Source: Sinorhizobium americanum (GTDB taxonomy: Bacteria > Pseudomonadota > Alphaproteobacteria > Rhizobiales > Rhizobiaceae). From it: a stretch of 64,000 nt of DNA. Every line of letters starts with the position of its first letter. The first letter of the stretch is position 1. The notes under the pieces were generated by a model. The model did not search any database and was not told the origin of the DNA. It was given only the letters and a program-made list of their open reading frames with translations. Below are positions 45,221 through 54,454 of this stretch, in pieces. The DNA lies in contig NZ_LNQC01000055.1 of assembly GCF_001651855.1 (NCBI RefSeq), positions 1 to 64,000 of the forward strand. Reading direction: 5' to 3'. The position numbers and the translations under genes were made by a program.

Positions 45221-46037
45221 ATTTACTCCGAGGGGCTCATCCGTGCAGGTCAATGCGGCGCAGAAGAACGTCTAGCTTGGAGCATGGTTCGGACCTACTA
45301 GAGTGGCCGTTGCAAAGGGCAGGGCGTCGCTATAGTGCGGCACGTTTTGGGTCGACTTGATTGAGTAGCCCTGACGGACGAAAATAGGTCGTGGGCGTGT
45401 GCGCCAATAGCCGCGATGATTTTTCCGCGTCAAGCGAGCCCGCCGCGGCATCAGGCAGCGTCTCCGATTTCTCGATCTCCTCATCGCTCCCGGTTTTGAT
45501 GGCCTAATGGCGCTGGGATGATGTGACGCCGTCGATGAGCTGTAGCGTCTACCGCAGCGATTTCGACGTTCAGCGCGGGGGGCTGGCCGATGACGTGCTC
45601 CGTTGCGGCAAACACGGGACACGTTTGCTGAACTCGTGGGTCGATTATCGCCAACGACACATCTGTACATCATCGAGCAACCTCGGCATGCCGAAGCTCT
45701 CGCCAAAGCAGCGCCCAGCCATGAGGATTTCGCAGCCCGGCCGCCGACCTCTTCAAGTGGCGGGTTGCCTGTCCTTGATCGACGTCAAGGATTGATCCTT
45801 CCGATCCTGTAGCCTCTCCTGCAGGTCCATGGACATACGGTCGTGAACCCACAGACCGCGCTCGTCGGCGATGCCGCCGCACTTCTGCTTGCAGGCGCGG
45901 CCGCGGCTGTGTGGCGAAAGTCCGTGAAATGATGGCGGCTTACGCGCACTAGGACGTCCAGCTTCGGTTGAACGATAAGTGGAGCCATTTCAGCTGGAAT
46001 ACTTCGATGGGTGCTAAGGATCGAGAGGAGAGCAGCG
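45221..46037. other. Gene-poor region with possible degraded coding sequence
   Basis: About 820 bp without an intact gene. Around 45600-45800 a plus-strand frame reads DTFAELVGRLSPTTHLYIIE then QPRHAEALAKAAPSHEDFAA, which looks like once-coding sequence. Near 45840-45930 another frame reads VNPQTALVGDAAALLLAGAA. I do not recognise the family, and the frames are interrupted, so this may be a decayed gene. Confidence 0.35.
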
Positions 46038-47063
46038 GTGAGCTTTCTTGAAACGAGTTTGGAGCTGTTTCAGCAACGATATTCGCCGGAACTAGGTCCT
46101 GAACAATACGCTAAACACACCGGAGTTGATCGAAACGGTAATTCGATGAGTGGCGCGTTGCTATGGGCTAAGGCTGAAACTCAGAGGATCAGGAATGCGC
46201 TCGACACCGGGACCACCAATATGGTGGACGCTGAGATCAAGTTGGCACAAGACCTACGACAGAGAGTGCGAGACTATGTACAATGGTATCGTCGAGACGA
46301 GCGATCCCGTAAGGGCGTATCGGTTCTGGAATACGGTCCCGGAACAGTGCGAGCATTCCAACAAAAGACGCTTCCCCTTGTGACAGACTTGCGCGGCGAG
46401 GCCTCACGTTGCGTTCTGGTCGATCGGTCGAACGAGTTCCTTGGTGCAATCGCGGAATCAGCGTCAGCTTTCGGGTCAAGAATCGACTTTATACGCGATG
46501 ATATATTCTCTGGGCGACGCTATTTTTTCGATGATGAAGCGGCTTTTGTTGTCATGTTTGGCCGGACATTTGGGAATCTTGCTGCTTGCATATGTGATAC
46601 ACCCCCGACCGAAGTGGTCGTCCAGGCGCTGAAGAAAATATCGAGCTGCGCCAAGCGGTGCTGGGTTGCGATCTCAATTGGCTCAGATCTGAGAAAGGAT
46701 GCTGCCAAAGCATATTATGAAGCGCATCCGGAATTTCAGCTCAATGTTTTCTACAGAATGAAAGCAGAGTTGCCCGTCGACGGCAACTTCGATCCAGAGG
46801 TCTTTGAGTATGAAGCGGATATTAGAGGTGATGATGAATTCCTGCAGGTAGTACACACCGCCGTCGTAAAAAGGAATTCATCATTTTGCCTCAAGGGCGG
46901 CAATATCAGGTTATTACGCGGCGATCGGTTGCATCTAAAGAACTCGTTTTCGTTTTCCAGGCCATTTTTTGAACAATGTGCGCACCTGGCAGGGCTCGCG
47001 TCGATCGACGTGATCTCGGATAATGCCGGCTCAGACATTCACGTGCTCGAGAAGGCGACCTGA
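46038..47063 (+). CDS. EgtD-like SAM-dependent methyltransferase
   Basis: 341 residues from GTG 46038, which has AGAGGAG seven bases upstream. SAM-binding motif is VLEYGPGTVRAF, and FGRTFGNLAACI resembles the G-S-T-x-GN motif of histidine-specific methyltransferases (EgtD/DUF2260). EgtD trimethylates histidine in ergothioneine synthesis. The partner EgtB is absent, and key residues of the substrate pocket cannot be checked here. It may methylate another amine or a peptide. It is isolated between two gene-poor stretches. Confidence 0.6.
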   Translation: MSFLETSLELFQQRYSPELGPEQYAKHTGVDRNGNSMSGALLWAKAETQRIRNALDTGTTNMVDAEIKLAQDLRQRVRDYVQWYRRDERSRKGVSVLEYGPGTVRAFQQKTLPLVTDLRGEASRCVLVDRSNEFLGAIAESASAFGSRIDFIRDDIFSGRRYFFDDEAAFVVMFGRTFGNLAACICDTPPTEVVVQALKKISSCAKRCWVAISIGSDLRKDAAKAYYEAHPEFQLNVFYRMKAELPVDGNFDPEVFEYEADIRGDDEFLQVVHTAVVKRNSSFCLKGGNIRLLRGDRLHLKNSFSFSRPFFEQCAHLAGLASIDVISDNAGSDIHVLEKAT

Positions 47064-47492
47064 AGCATCACAGAGGAGACCAGAGCCGACAGTTGTCGAG
47101 AGAAAATGTGACGCAGTTGGAACGGCGCCGTCAAATAGGAAACCAGCCCGCCTAATCAGGTTGATGGCATGCCGTTTGGCACGGCAGTAAATCAAGCTTG
47201 TGAGTAAGCACTCGTTGGTGGCTTGGGTAGTCCGCGGTCAGGGCAAGTGCGACGAGAAAGCAGGATGTCTTTGCGGACGTCACGGGGGAGAGAAGCGGCG
47301 CTCTCACCAGAGGACCTGTCATCCCTGTCCGCCGGGTTCGTGAGGTGAAAGCGACCACTCCTGTGAATCATAGGGTGGAATGCACGTCCTCCTCCAGCCC
47401 AGCAATGTCCAGCGCGCTGCGAGAAGCTCCTTTATACACGCGTCCACCTGACGCGGTTGTGTTGATGTAGAACATGTTCGATGCGCGACGAA

Positions 47493-47508
47493 TGTCAGGT
47501 ATGCGACA
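47493..47508. promoter_or_regulatory. NifA upstream activating site before the S9 peptidase gene
   Basis: TGTCAGGTATGCGACA is a perfect TGT-N10-ACA site, centred about 81 bp before the start expected from the -24/-12 element at 47554. A near match, TGTTCGATGCGCGACG, lies just upstream at about 47475. Confidence 0.7.
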
Positions 47509-47553
47509 TATCGAATTCGACCAACCGCGTTGTATTTATAAGAGGTTCTTCAT

Positions 47554-47569
47554 TGGCACGAAGAATGCT
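47554..47569 (+). promoter_or_regulatory. Sigma-54 (-24/-12) promoter upstream of the S9 peptidase gene
   Basis: TGGCACGAAGAATGCT matches TGGCAC-N5-TTGCW except for one base and keeps the GG-N10-GC spacing. The predicted transcript has a leader of about 310 bases before the peptidase ATG. The region 47064-47480 holds no supported gene. Confidence 0.72.
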
Positions 47570-47892
47570 CGGCTCATGCAGACCCCCCCCGTCAACCCGT
47601 CAATGACGCCGAATTAAAGTGATAGTCCAATCTTCCCCACTGATCATCGCCATGCCGATTGAGATAACAATGCCCGGTCAGGCTGCGGCTGGGCCGGGAG
47701 GTCCATTCCAACTCCGCAATCGATTCAACCCCGTCAGGTTCTGGAGTGTCCGTAGACTTGTCAAGGCATTCCGGCGCCGCGGTCGCGCAACAAGGTGGCC
47801 GCAGCTCCCCAGGGCCTGAACGGTGCTGCAAATCGGCTTTTGAGAGGCGTCGATCCAAGAAAGCGGTAAATGACAAAACTGAAGGAAGGCGA

Positions 47893-50235
47893 ATGACCAT
47901 GTGGAAGATCGGGGCTTTAATGCTCGTGCTGATCGTTGAAACCGGAGCAGCCGGCGCGCAGGCGCTGCCGAACGGTCCGGCTCCTTCGGATCCGCCGCTG
48001 GCGGTGACCGACTTCGAGCGGGCGCTCACGATCAACAACCGCTATCGCCGACTCTCCGTCGATCTCCCCGAGGTGCCTTTCTGGGTGAGCGCAGACAGCT
48101 TCGCCTACCGCCGGAGCAGTCACGGCGAGCACCAGTTCATATTGGTCAACGCCGCCACCGGTGAGAAGCGGCCGGCCTTCGATCAGGTCCGCCTCGCAGC
48201 GGCGCTGAACGAGGCGACCCACCAGAGCTTCAAGCCCGAAAACCTGCCGTTTGACCGCTTCGAACTGACTGACAATGGTGGCAGGCTCAACTTCCCCAGC
48301 GGGAATGAACTGTGGAGCTGTGACCTTGCGAACGATGCCTGCATGCACACCGCGCTGCATCCGAGCGACCCGGACTATCAGGAATTAAGATACGACTACA
48401 CGCCGCCAGCAACGAATGATCCCGATAAGAGGAGCGTGTCGCCGGACGGTAAATGGAGCGCCTATATCAAGAACTACAATGTCTTCCTGCGGAGCAAGGA
48501 CGGCGCGCCGGATGTCGCGCTGAGCTGGGATGGATCAGAAGGCAACTACTACGCCTTCTCGACGCTGAGCTGGTCCCCGGACTCGCGCCACCTCGCGGCC
48601 TACCGCGTCCGCCCCGGCTACGAGCGCAAGGTGCACTATCTCGAATCGTCGCCGAAGGAGCAGCTTCAACCCGAATTTTCTTCCATCGCTTATCTCAAGG
48701 CGGGCGACGTGCTTCCGCTTCCCCAGCCCGTGCTGTTCGACATTGCCGGCCGGCGCGAGATAACGATCGACAACGCCTTGTTTTCGAACCCATTCCAGTT
48801 GTCGCCCATCCGGTGGTGGAAGGACTCGCGCGGGTTCACCTTCGAATTCAACCAACGCGGCCATCAGCTCTATCGCCTGGTCGAGGTGGATGCCGCCACC
48901 GGCCGCACGCGCGCGCTGATCGATGAGGCCAGTAGGACCTTCGTTGATTACGTACCGCTGGCGAGGGACCAAAGCTGGACAGGGAAAACCTACCGGTATG
49001 ATGTCGATGACGGCAAGGAGATCATCTGGGCTTCGGAACGCGACGGGCACGAGCATCTGTACCTGTTCGACGGCCGGGCCGGCGCGCTCAAGAACCAGAT
49101 CACCCGTGGCGATTGGGTGGTGCGGGCGGTCGACTATGTCGATCCGATAAAGCGTCAGATCTGGTTCGAGGCAAGCGGTATGAACCCAGAGGAAGATCCC
49201 TATTTCGTCCATGCCTACCGCATCGGCTTCGATGGGACGGGGCTGACCGCGCTCACGCCCGAGCCGGCAAACCACCACATCGAGTTTTCGCCCGATGGCC
49301 GCTACTATGTCGATCTGTGGTCGCGCACCGATCTGCCCCCGCGCCTGGTGCTCTACCGCGCCAGTGACAATGCCAAACTGATGGACGTCGAGACGGCCGA
49401 GATTTGCGAGCTCACCGCCGCGGGCTGGCAACCGCCGCAGAGCTTTCGTGCCAAGGGGCGGGACGGCAGGACCGATATCTGGGGCGTCATTCACCTGCCA
49501 GCCAATTTCGACCCAAAGAAGAGATACCCGGTGGTGGAGGACATCTATGCCGGGCCGCAGGGCTCGTTCGTGCCGAAATCATTCTCGACCGACACTGAGC
49601 CGCTCACGCAATTAGGCTTCATCGTCGTGCAGATCGATGGCATGGGCACGAACAACCGCTCGCGCGCCTTTCATGACGTTATCTGGAAAAACCTGAAGGA
49701 CGCGGGCTTTGCCGATCGCATCCTCTGGCACCAGGCGGCGGCTGCGAAGTTCCCCTGGTACGACATCTCCAATGTCGGGATTTTCGGCGGGTCAGCCGGC
49801 GGCCAAAATGCGGTAGGCGCGCTGCTCTTTCATCCCGAATTCTACAAGGTCGCGGCCGCCAACAGCGGTTCCTATGATAACCGACTAAACGAGATCTGGT
49901 GGAACGAACAGTGGATGGGATGGCCGGTCGGCATCGAATATTCGCAGTCCTCCGACATCGACAATGCCTATCGGTTGCAGGGCAAGCTGATGCTCATCGT
50001 CGGCGAAATGGACCGCAATGTCGATCCGTCCTCCACTTTTCAGCTTGCCGATCGGCTCATCAAGGCGGGAAAAGATTTCGAAATGGTCTATGTACCCGGT
50101 GCGGATCATGATGCGCCCGGCCCTTTCACGGAGCGCAAGCTCCTGGACTTCTTCGTTCGCACCATTCTCGGGCAGAACCCGCCGAACTGGAACGCCATGC
50201 CGTTCGAGTCGCAGAAGGACAAAGCGAGGGGATGA
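47893..50235 (+). CDS. S9-family (dipeptidyl peptidase IV-like) serine peptidase, secreted
   Basis: 780 residues from ATG 47893 with GAAGGAAGG upstream; the frame is open to 47746. A signal peptide (KIGALMLVLIVETGAAGAQA) is followed by a beta-propeller-like domain (about 60-500) with repeats such as SVSPDGKWSAYIKNYNVFL. A C-terminal alpha/beta-hydrolase domain follows. The nucleophile is in GIFGGSAGGQNAVG (G-x-S-x-GG), the aspartate in GEMDRNVDPSS and the histidine in PGADHDAPGP. It cleaves oligopeptides, often after proline, in the periplasm. The sigma-54/NifA-type promoter upstream suggests expression in nodules. Confidence 0.88.
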   Translation: MTMWKIGALMLVLIVETGAAGAQALPNGPAPSDPPLAVTDFERALTINNRYRRLSVDLPEVPFWVSADSFAYRRSSHGEHQFILVNAATGEKRPAFDQVRLAAALNEATHQSFKPENLPFDRFELTDNGGRLNFPSGNELWSCDLANDACMHTALHPSDPDYQELRYDYTPPATNDPDKRSVSPDGKWSAYIKNYNVFLRSKDGAPDVALSWDGSEGNYYAFSTLSWSPDSRHLAAYRVRPGYERKVHYLESSPKEQLQPEFSSIAYLKAGDVLPLPQPVLFDIAGRREITIDNALFSNPFQLSPIRWWKDSRGFTFEFNQRGHQLYRLVEVDAATGRTRALIDEASRTFVDYVPLARDQSWTGKTYRYDVDDGKEIIWASERDGHEHLYLFDGRAGALKNQITRGDWVVRAVDYVDPIKRQIWFEASGMNPEEDPYFVHAYRIGFDGTGLTALTPEPANHHIEFSPDGRYYVDLWSRTDLPPRLVLYRASDNAKLMDVETAEICELTAAGWQPPQSFRAKGRDGRTDIWGVIHLPANFDPKKRYPVVEDIYAGPQGSFVPKSFSTDTEPLTQLGFIVVQIDGMGTNNRSRAFHDVIWKNLKDAGFADRILWHQAAAAKFPWYDISNVGIFGGSAGGQNAVGALLFHPEFYKVAAANSGSYDNRLNEIWWNEQWMGWPVGIEYSQSSDIDNAYRLQGKLMLIVGEMDRNVDPSSTFQLADRLIKAGKDFEMVYVPGADHDAPGPFTERKLLDFFVRTILGQNPPNWNAMPFESQKDKARG

Positions 50236-50555
50236 CGGGCCGGGGAGAGCGCTTTGTCACGTGCAGATGCGATGATTGCTCGCGGCAGTGAGGACACGCC
50301 CGTCGGCGCATGCCTGAAACAGCTTTGTGAAATGTCCGCCGCACTGACTGTGTCCTCTTTCGCTAGGACAGCAGCTATTTTCGGCTGCCACCTCCAAACC
50401 CCCACGCCATTGACGAATAATTTCCTCACCGATATTTGCAGGTCGGCTCAAATCAAACCGCGCCGTCCATTAACGCAGCTGACATGAGGCGGTGAGCTTC
50501 AAGACCTTTCTGGAAATTTCGCAAAGCGCTTCCCCCTCCAAATCGGGCGTGATAC

Positions 50556-50735
50556 TCATCCCTTGAATGCGATGTCCATGCCGACAAGCAACCAGTGCAA
50601 TTGCTCACTCGTCAGCGTCATCTCCGTAGCCTGACGCCGGGGCAGTGGAACCTGTCGTGACCCGATCGATTTGACGTCAAAGAAAAACAGCAGACTCTGA
50701 TCCGACCACCACGATTGTAGAAGAAAAAGACCACC
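50556..50735 (-). pseudogene. Possible IS66 TnpB remnant
   Basis: A frame from 50735 reads GGLFLLQSWWSDQSLLFFFD and ends MTLTSEQLHWLLVGMDI, which resembles the C-terminal half of IS66 TnpB (GHLFVFR... and xITPAQLxxLLEGIDW). The N-terminal half and TnpC are absent. Conservation is modest. The rest of 50236-50763 shows no supported gene. Confidence 0.4.
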
Positions 50736-50763
50736 TGGCGAAGGTTCTAAGGTAACCACATTC

Positions 50764-51642
50764 ATGCATGATGCTGTCGTTATCCGCTCCGGTGCTGCAC
50801 AGGCAGTTGTCAACCGCAAAGGAGCAGAGCTGATCGGGTGGCAGGTCGGTGCAAACGACCTCCTTTGGCCACGAGGCTCCCAGGGCTGGAACCGAACTTG
50901 TCCCCTGATGTTCCCTTCGTGCGGATCGAGCGAGTCGTCGCTTGTCGAAATAAAAGGGCAGTATTATCCGATGCCGGTTCACGGCTTCATCGGGATGCAG
51001 GAATTTGACGTGGTCTCCAGCTCAGAAGGTGAGGTGATATTAGAAGCATCTGACGATGAGTTTACGAAAACAATGTTTCCTTTTCATTTCAGTTGCACAG
51101 TTAAGTTCAAAGTTGTGGATAGTCAATTGAGCATTGACGTATCCGTGAAAAACAAGTCGCATTCTGCATTCCTGCCTTATTCCATCGGAATACATCCCGG
51201 GTTTAGATGGCCATTGATGTCTTCGCGCAAGGATAGCTGGCAGCTGGAGTTCGAGAAATCGGAATCTCCCCTTGTTCCGTGCATATCTTCTCAAGGGCTA
51301 ATTCGAGGTGAAAAACGGAAAATTTCATTCCACGGGCGTTGCCTTCATCTAAATGAGAGCCTTTTCCAAAATGATGCCCTTTGTTTTTTGAATGCGAACA
51401 GTAGGCGGCTGTCGCTTGTTGGAGAGAAGGCCACAATCAGAGTTGACGCGCCAGATGCACGGCACTGGGTTGTATGGTCTCTTCCACAGCAAGATTTTCT
51501 GGCGTTAGAACCATGTACGGGGCACGGTGACATGGAGGGCAGACGCATTCCATTTGACGAGCGAGAATACAATGTCAATCTCGCCCCGGGAGATGAGCAA
51601 CAATTCCGAGTACGATTCGAGTTCTTACAGCATGAAGATTAG
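50764..51642 (+). CDS. Aldose 1-epimerase-family protein (LacX-like)
   Basis: 292 residues with the galactose-mutarotase-like fold pattern: NRKGAELIGWQVGANDLLWP near the start, PMPVHGFIGMQEFDV, the histidine and acid region LPYSIGIHPGFRWPL, and FLALEPCTGHGD near the end. It probably interconverts sugar anomers or binds a sugar. A lower GC content than the neighbours is apparent in the second half, a hint of separate origin. No sugar pathway genes adjoin it. Confidence 0.8.
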   Translation: MHDAVVIRSGAAQAVVNRKGAELIGWQVGANDLLWPRGSQGWNRTCPLMFPSCGSSESSLVEIKGQYYPMPVHGFIGMQEFDVVSSSEGEVILEASDDEFTKTMFPFHFSCTVKFKVVDSQLSIDVSVKNKSHSAFLPYSIGIHPGFRWPLMSSRKDSWQLEFEKSESPLVPCISSQGLIRGEKRKISFHGRCLHLNESLFQNDALCFLNANSRRLSLVGEKATIRVDAPDARHWVVWSLPQQDFLALEPCTGHGDMEGRRIPFDEREYNVNLAPGDEQQFRVRFEFLQHED

Positions 51643-51999
51643 TCCTGCACTATAGGGCATGTCAGAGGTCTAGCTGACTGACCTTGCCAGTCGTTATGTT
51701 CCAGCAGACAAATTCCTGCCCGGCAAGACCGGATTTCGCCGAAAGCGCCGATGTTCCCTTGTCGAAGGAAGATGGGCCGTTCCTCCGACAGCGAACCATG
51801 GCGGCGACAATAGCGAAGTGACAAACCGCCTTGAAGATGGCGCGCTTGCAGGTTCTGGCTTTTTCATTTTTGGCGTGTGGAGACTTAATTTTCCCCGCTG
51901 ACGATGGCTGCGGGTCGGCTGGCTAGCTTGCCAGGGGGCGCCGATATCGGGACGCTTTTGAGGATACGGGAGCACTGCGGGCTCGGCCGCAGATGCGGT

Positions 52000-52015
52000 A
52001 GTCCGATATGCGACA
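52000..52015. promoter_or_regulatory. Imperfect NifA site before the monooxygenase gene
   Basis: AGTCCGATATGCGACA has one mismatch to TGT-N10-ACA. Its right half (ATATGCGACA) resembles the perfect site at 47493 (GTATGCGACA). It is centred about 96 bp before the expected start. The region 51643-51999 holds no supported gene. Confidence 0.45.
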
Positions 52016-52077
52016 ATCTTGAACATTTTGATTAGCCGGTTCGGTCGATCGTGTTGCATCCGAAGGAATTTTTCCTT

Positions 52078-52093
52078 TGGCATGCATATTGCT
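52078..52093 (+). promoter_or_regulatory. Sigma-54 (-24/-12) promoter of the monooxygenase gene
   Basis: TGGCATGCATATTGCT matches TGGCAC-N5-TTGCW with one mismatch and correct GG-N10-GC spacing. The start would be about 134 bp before the ATG at 52238. Confidence 0.68.
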
Positions 52094-52237
52094 CTCAGGC
52101 ATTTGCACAAGTCACGGACCAACGATGATTGGGCGGAGATGTCGAATGCCAGCACAATGCTTTCCGCCGGGGCTAGGTCGATCGTCCTGGGCGCATGTGC
52201 CCGCGCCGTCGGCAGAGCTATCGTAGGAGCCTGAATC

Positions 52238-54208
52238 ATGGCGGACTCTAGGGACCTTGAACTGTTCCGCCAACGCATCGCCGAGGCACTCCCTTCGGCC
52301 AACATTCCCACCCTGCTGCTCCTTCTGTACCAGTTCACAGGGCAAGAGCGTTGGCTGAGCCCTCCGTTTATTCCCGTGAAGAGTCGGTGGGATGAGAACG
52401 ATTCCGGCGGCCTGGCAGTCGAATTGCAGATGGAGATTCGCGATGCAGCACTGCCCGCCATCATGGCTTGGCGCCACGGCGCACACATCGCCAAGCCGGA
52501 GCTGTCGGCAAATGAGTTGACACGCATGCTCTCTATTTCAGAGGCCGAGCCTATTCCACCGGAATACGCTGACATGATGATCCACAAGCTGCGGAGGTAT
52601 TCAGGCGCGGTTCCCGATCCAGTGTGCTTGCCGGATGGCTTTCGCGTGCTCATCATCGGGGCTGGCATGTCCGGTCTAGCGGCAGCAATTCGGCTGCGAC
52701 AACTCGGCATTTCCTATATCCAGATCGAAAAGCAGGATCACACCGGCGGCGTATGGCACTCACATCACTACCCTGGCTGCGGGGTGGACACGCCCGGACA
52801 TCTCTACGCCTACACTTTTGCCGGTGGCAACTGGAGCAAGTTCTTCCCGTTGCAGCGGGAAATTGACGACTATTTCAACCGCGTTGCTCGTGAATTCGGC
52901 ATCGAGAGCTCTATCCGCTACTGCACCGAGTGTATTGTCTCTCGCTATGACGAAGAGAGCCGGTCCTGGCATTCCCGTTTACGCCTGCCCGACGGTACGC
53001 AAGAAACCCTCGTAACCAATGTGGTCATTTCCGCCGTGGGAGGCTTCACCACGCCGAAATGGCCGAACATCCCGGGCCTACGCGACTTCGAAGGTCCGGT
53101 GGTACACACCTCCGAATGGGACCCCGAGGTTGCCCTCGACGGCAAACGGGTGGCAGTGATTGGCAATGGGGCCTCGGCAATCCAGGTTGTTCCCGCCATT
53201 GCCGATCGGGTGGGCGCCCTGGCAATCTTCCAGCGTTCACGCCAATGGGCGGCGCCCTTCGCGAAATTTCGGATGCCGGTTCCGGAGCCGGTGCAGTTCT
53301 TGCTTCGCGAGGTGCCACACTATGAATGGCTGTACAGGCTGCGGTTGAGTTGGATTTTCGACAGTCAAGTGCATGAGGCCTTGCAGAAGGATCCGGCCTG
53401 GCCGCATCCAGACCGGTCTGTGAATGCGGTGAACGACGGCCAGCGCGAGACCTATACCCGGTATATCGAAGAACAGCTGGCCGGGCGCCCGGACCTTTTA
53501 GCAAAGGTCATCCCGCCCTACCCGCCATTTGGCAAGCGGATGCTCCTAGACAACGGCTGGTACAAGACCCTTCTCAAGCCGCATGTGACGCTCATAGACG
53601 CCGCCGCTGAGCGTGTGGAGGGCAGTTCAATCCATGGGATCAATGGTGAAAAGCACGAGGCAGACGTTCTCATCGTCGCTTCGGGCTACGATACCACACG
53701 CTTCTTACTTCCGGTTCAAGTGGTCGGACGCAAAGGCCTGACAGTACGTGAGGTCTGGAACGACGACGACTGCCAAGCTTATCTTGGCACCGTCGTGGCG
53801 GGCTTCCCGAACTTTTTCATGCTGTATGGCCCCAATACGGCGCTCGGTCATCGCGGCAACTTCATGTTCACGATCGAAAGTCAGATAGATTACGTGCTGA
53901 GTGTTCTGCGCCAGATGGGCGAGGAGAAGCTCGATGAAGTCGAGTGCCGTCACGAAGTGTATCAACGCTACAACGAGACGATTCAAGAGATGCACCAGCG
54001 GATGATCTGGAGCCATCCCGGGATGTCCACATATTTTCGCAATGACAGAGGGCGAATTGTAACGAACAGCCCGTGGCGCCTGATCGATTATTGGAACCTG
54101 ACGAAGGAAGCGAATCTCGCCGACTACCATACGGTGCGCCACCTCGGCTCCCAACCAGATGTCCCGGCTGAGCCGGTTCGAGAGGGCGGTCAGCCGGCTC
54201 ATCAGTAA
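52238..54208 (+). CDS. Flavin-containing (Baeyer-Villiger-type) monooxygenase
   Basis: 656 residues. An N-terminal extension of about 130 residues precedes the FAD site VLIIGAGMSGLAAAIRL (141-146 is GAGMSG). The Baeyer-Villiger fingerprint appears as FEGPVVHTSEWD (284-295), and the NADPH site as [15 protein letters not shown] (about 302-316). The C-terminal part includes NFFMLYGPNTALGH. It inserts oxygen next to a ketone or oxidises a heteroatom, using FAD, NADPH and oxygen. The sigma-54-type promoter upstream suggests symbiotic expression. Natural substrate unknown. Confidence 0.9.
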   Translation: MADSRDLELFRQRIAEALPSANIPTLLLLLYQFTGQERWLSPPFIPVKSRWDENDSGGLAVELQMEIRDAALPAIMAWRHGAHIAKPELSANELTRMLSISEAEPIPPEYADMMIHKLRRYSGAVPDPVCLPDGFRVLIIGAGMSGLAAAIRLRQLGISYIQIEKQDHTGGVWHSHHYPGCGVDTPGHLYAYTFAGGNWSKFFPLQREIDDYFNRVAREFGIESSIRYCTECIVSRYDEESRSWHSRLRLPDGTQETLVTNVVISAVGGFTTPKWPNIPGLRDFEGPVVHTSEWDPEVALDGKRVAVIGNGASAIQVVPAIADRVGALAIFQRSRQWAAPFAKFRMPVPEPVQFLLREVPHYEWLYRLRLSWIFDSQVHEALQKDPAWPHPDRSVNAVNDGQRETYTRYIEEQLAGRPDLLAKVIPPYPPFGKRMLLDNGWYKTLLKPHVTLIDAAAERVEGSSIHGINGEKHEADVLIVASGYDTTRFLLPVQVVGRKGLTVREVWNDDDCQAYLGTVVAGFPNFFMLYGPNTALGHRGNFMFTIESQIDYVLSVLRQMGEEKLDEVECRHEVYQRYNETIQEMHQRMIWSHPGMSTYFRNDRGRIVTNSPWRLIDYWNLTKEANLADYHTVRHLGSQPDVPAEPVREGGQPAHQ

Positions 54209-54454
54209 TACAATGTAACTCCTTGCCTAACAAAGGCCGTGTTGACGACGAGCGCTGGCTCTCTTTGCGACCAGGTTGAATTCGCGACTTGCGGCAGTCC
54301 ACGAACTTCCCCGAGATCTGGCGCGTTCGTCTCCATGTTCAGGCACGCTGATGCGTCATCAAGAAACTGCCCCGCACAATCGCGCGTTCGGAAAATGGAT
54401 TGGGCAACGTGCGCGCGGCTCGTTGATCTCCCAGGTTGTTATGCCCAAGCAACG

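Noticed and set aside
45584-45600. Sigma-54-like TGGCCGATGACGTGCT
   Set aside because: Weak match inside a probably decayed coding stretch, with no NifA site seen.
51694-52710. Minus-strand frame of 338 codons
   Set aside because: No domain; it overlaps the monooxygenase gene and its promoter on the other strand.
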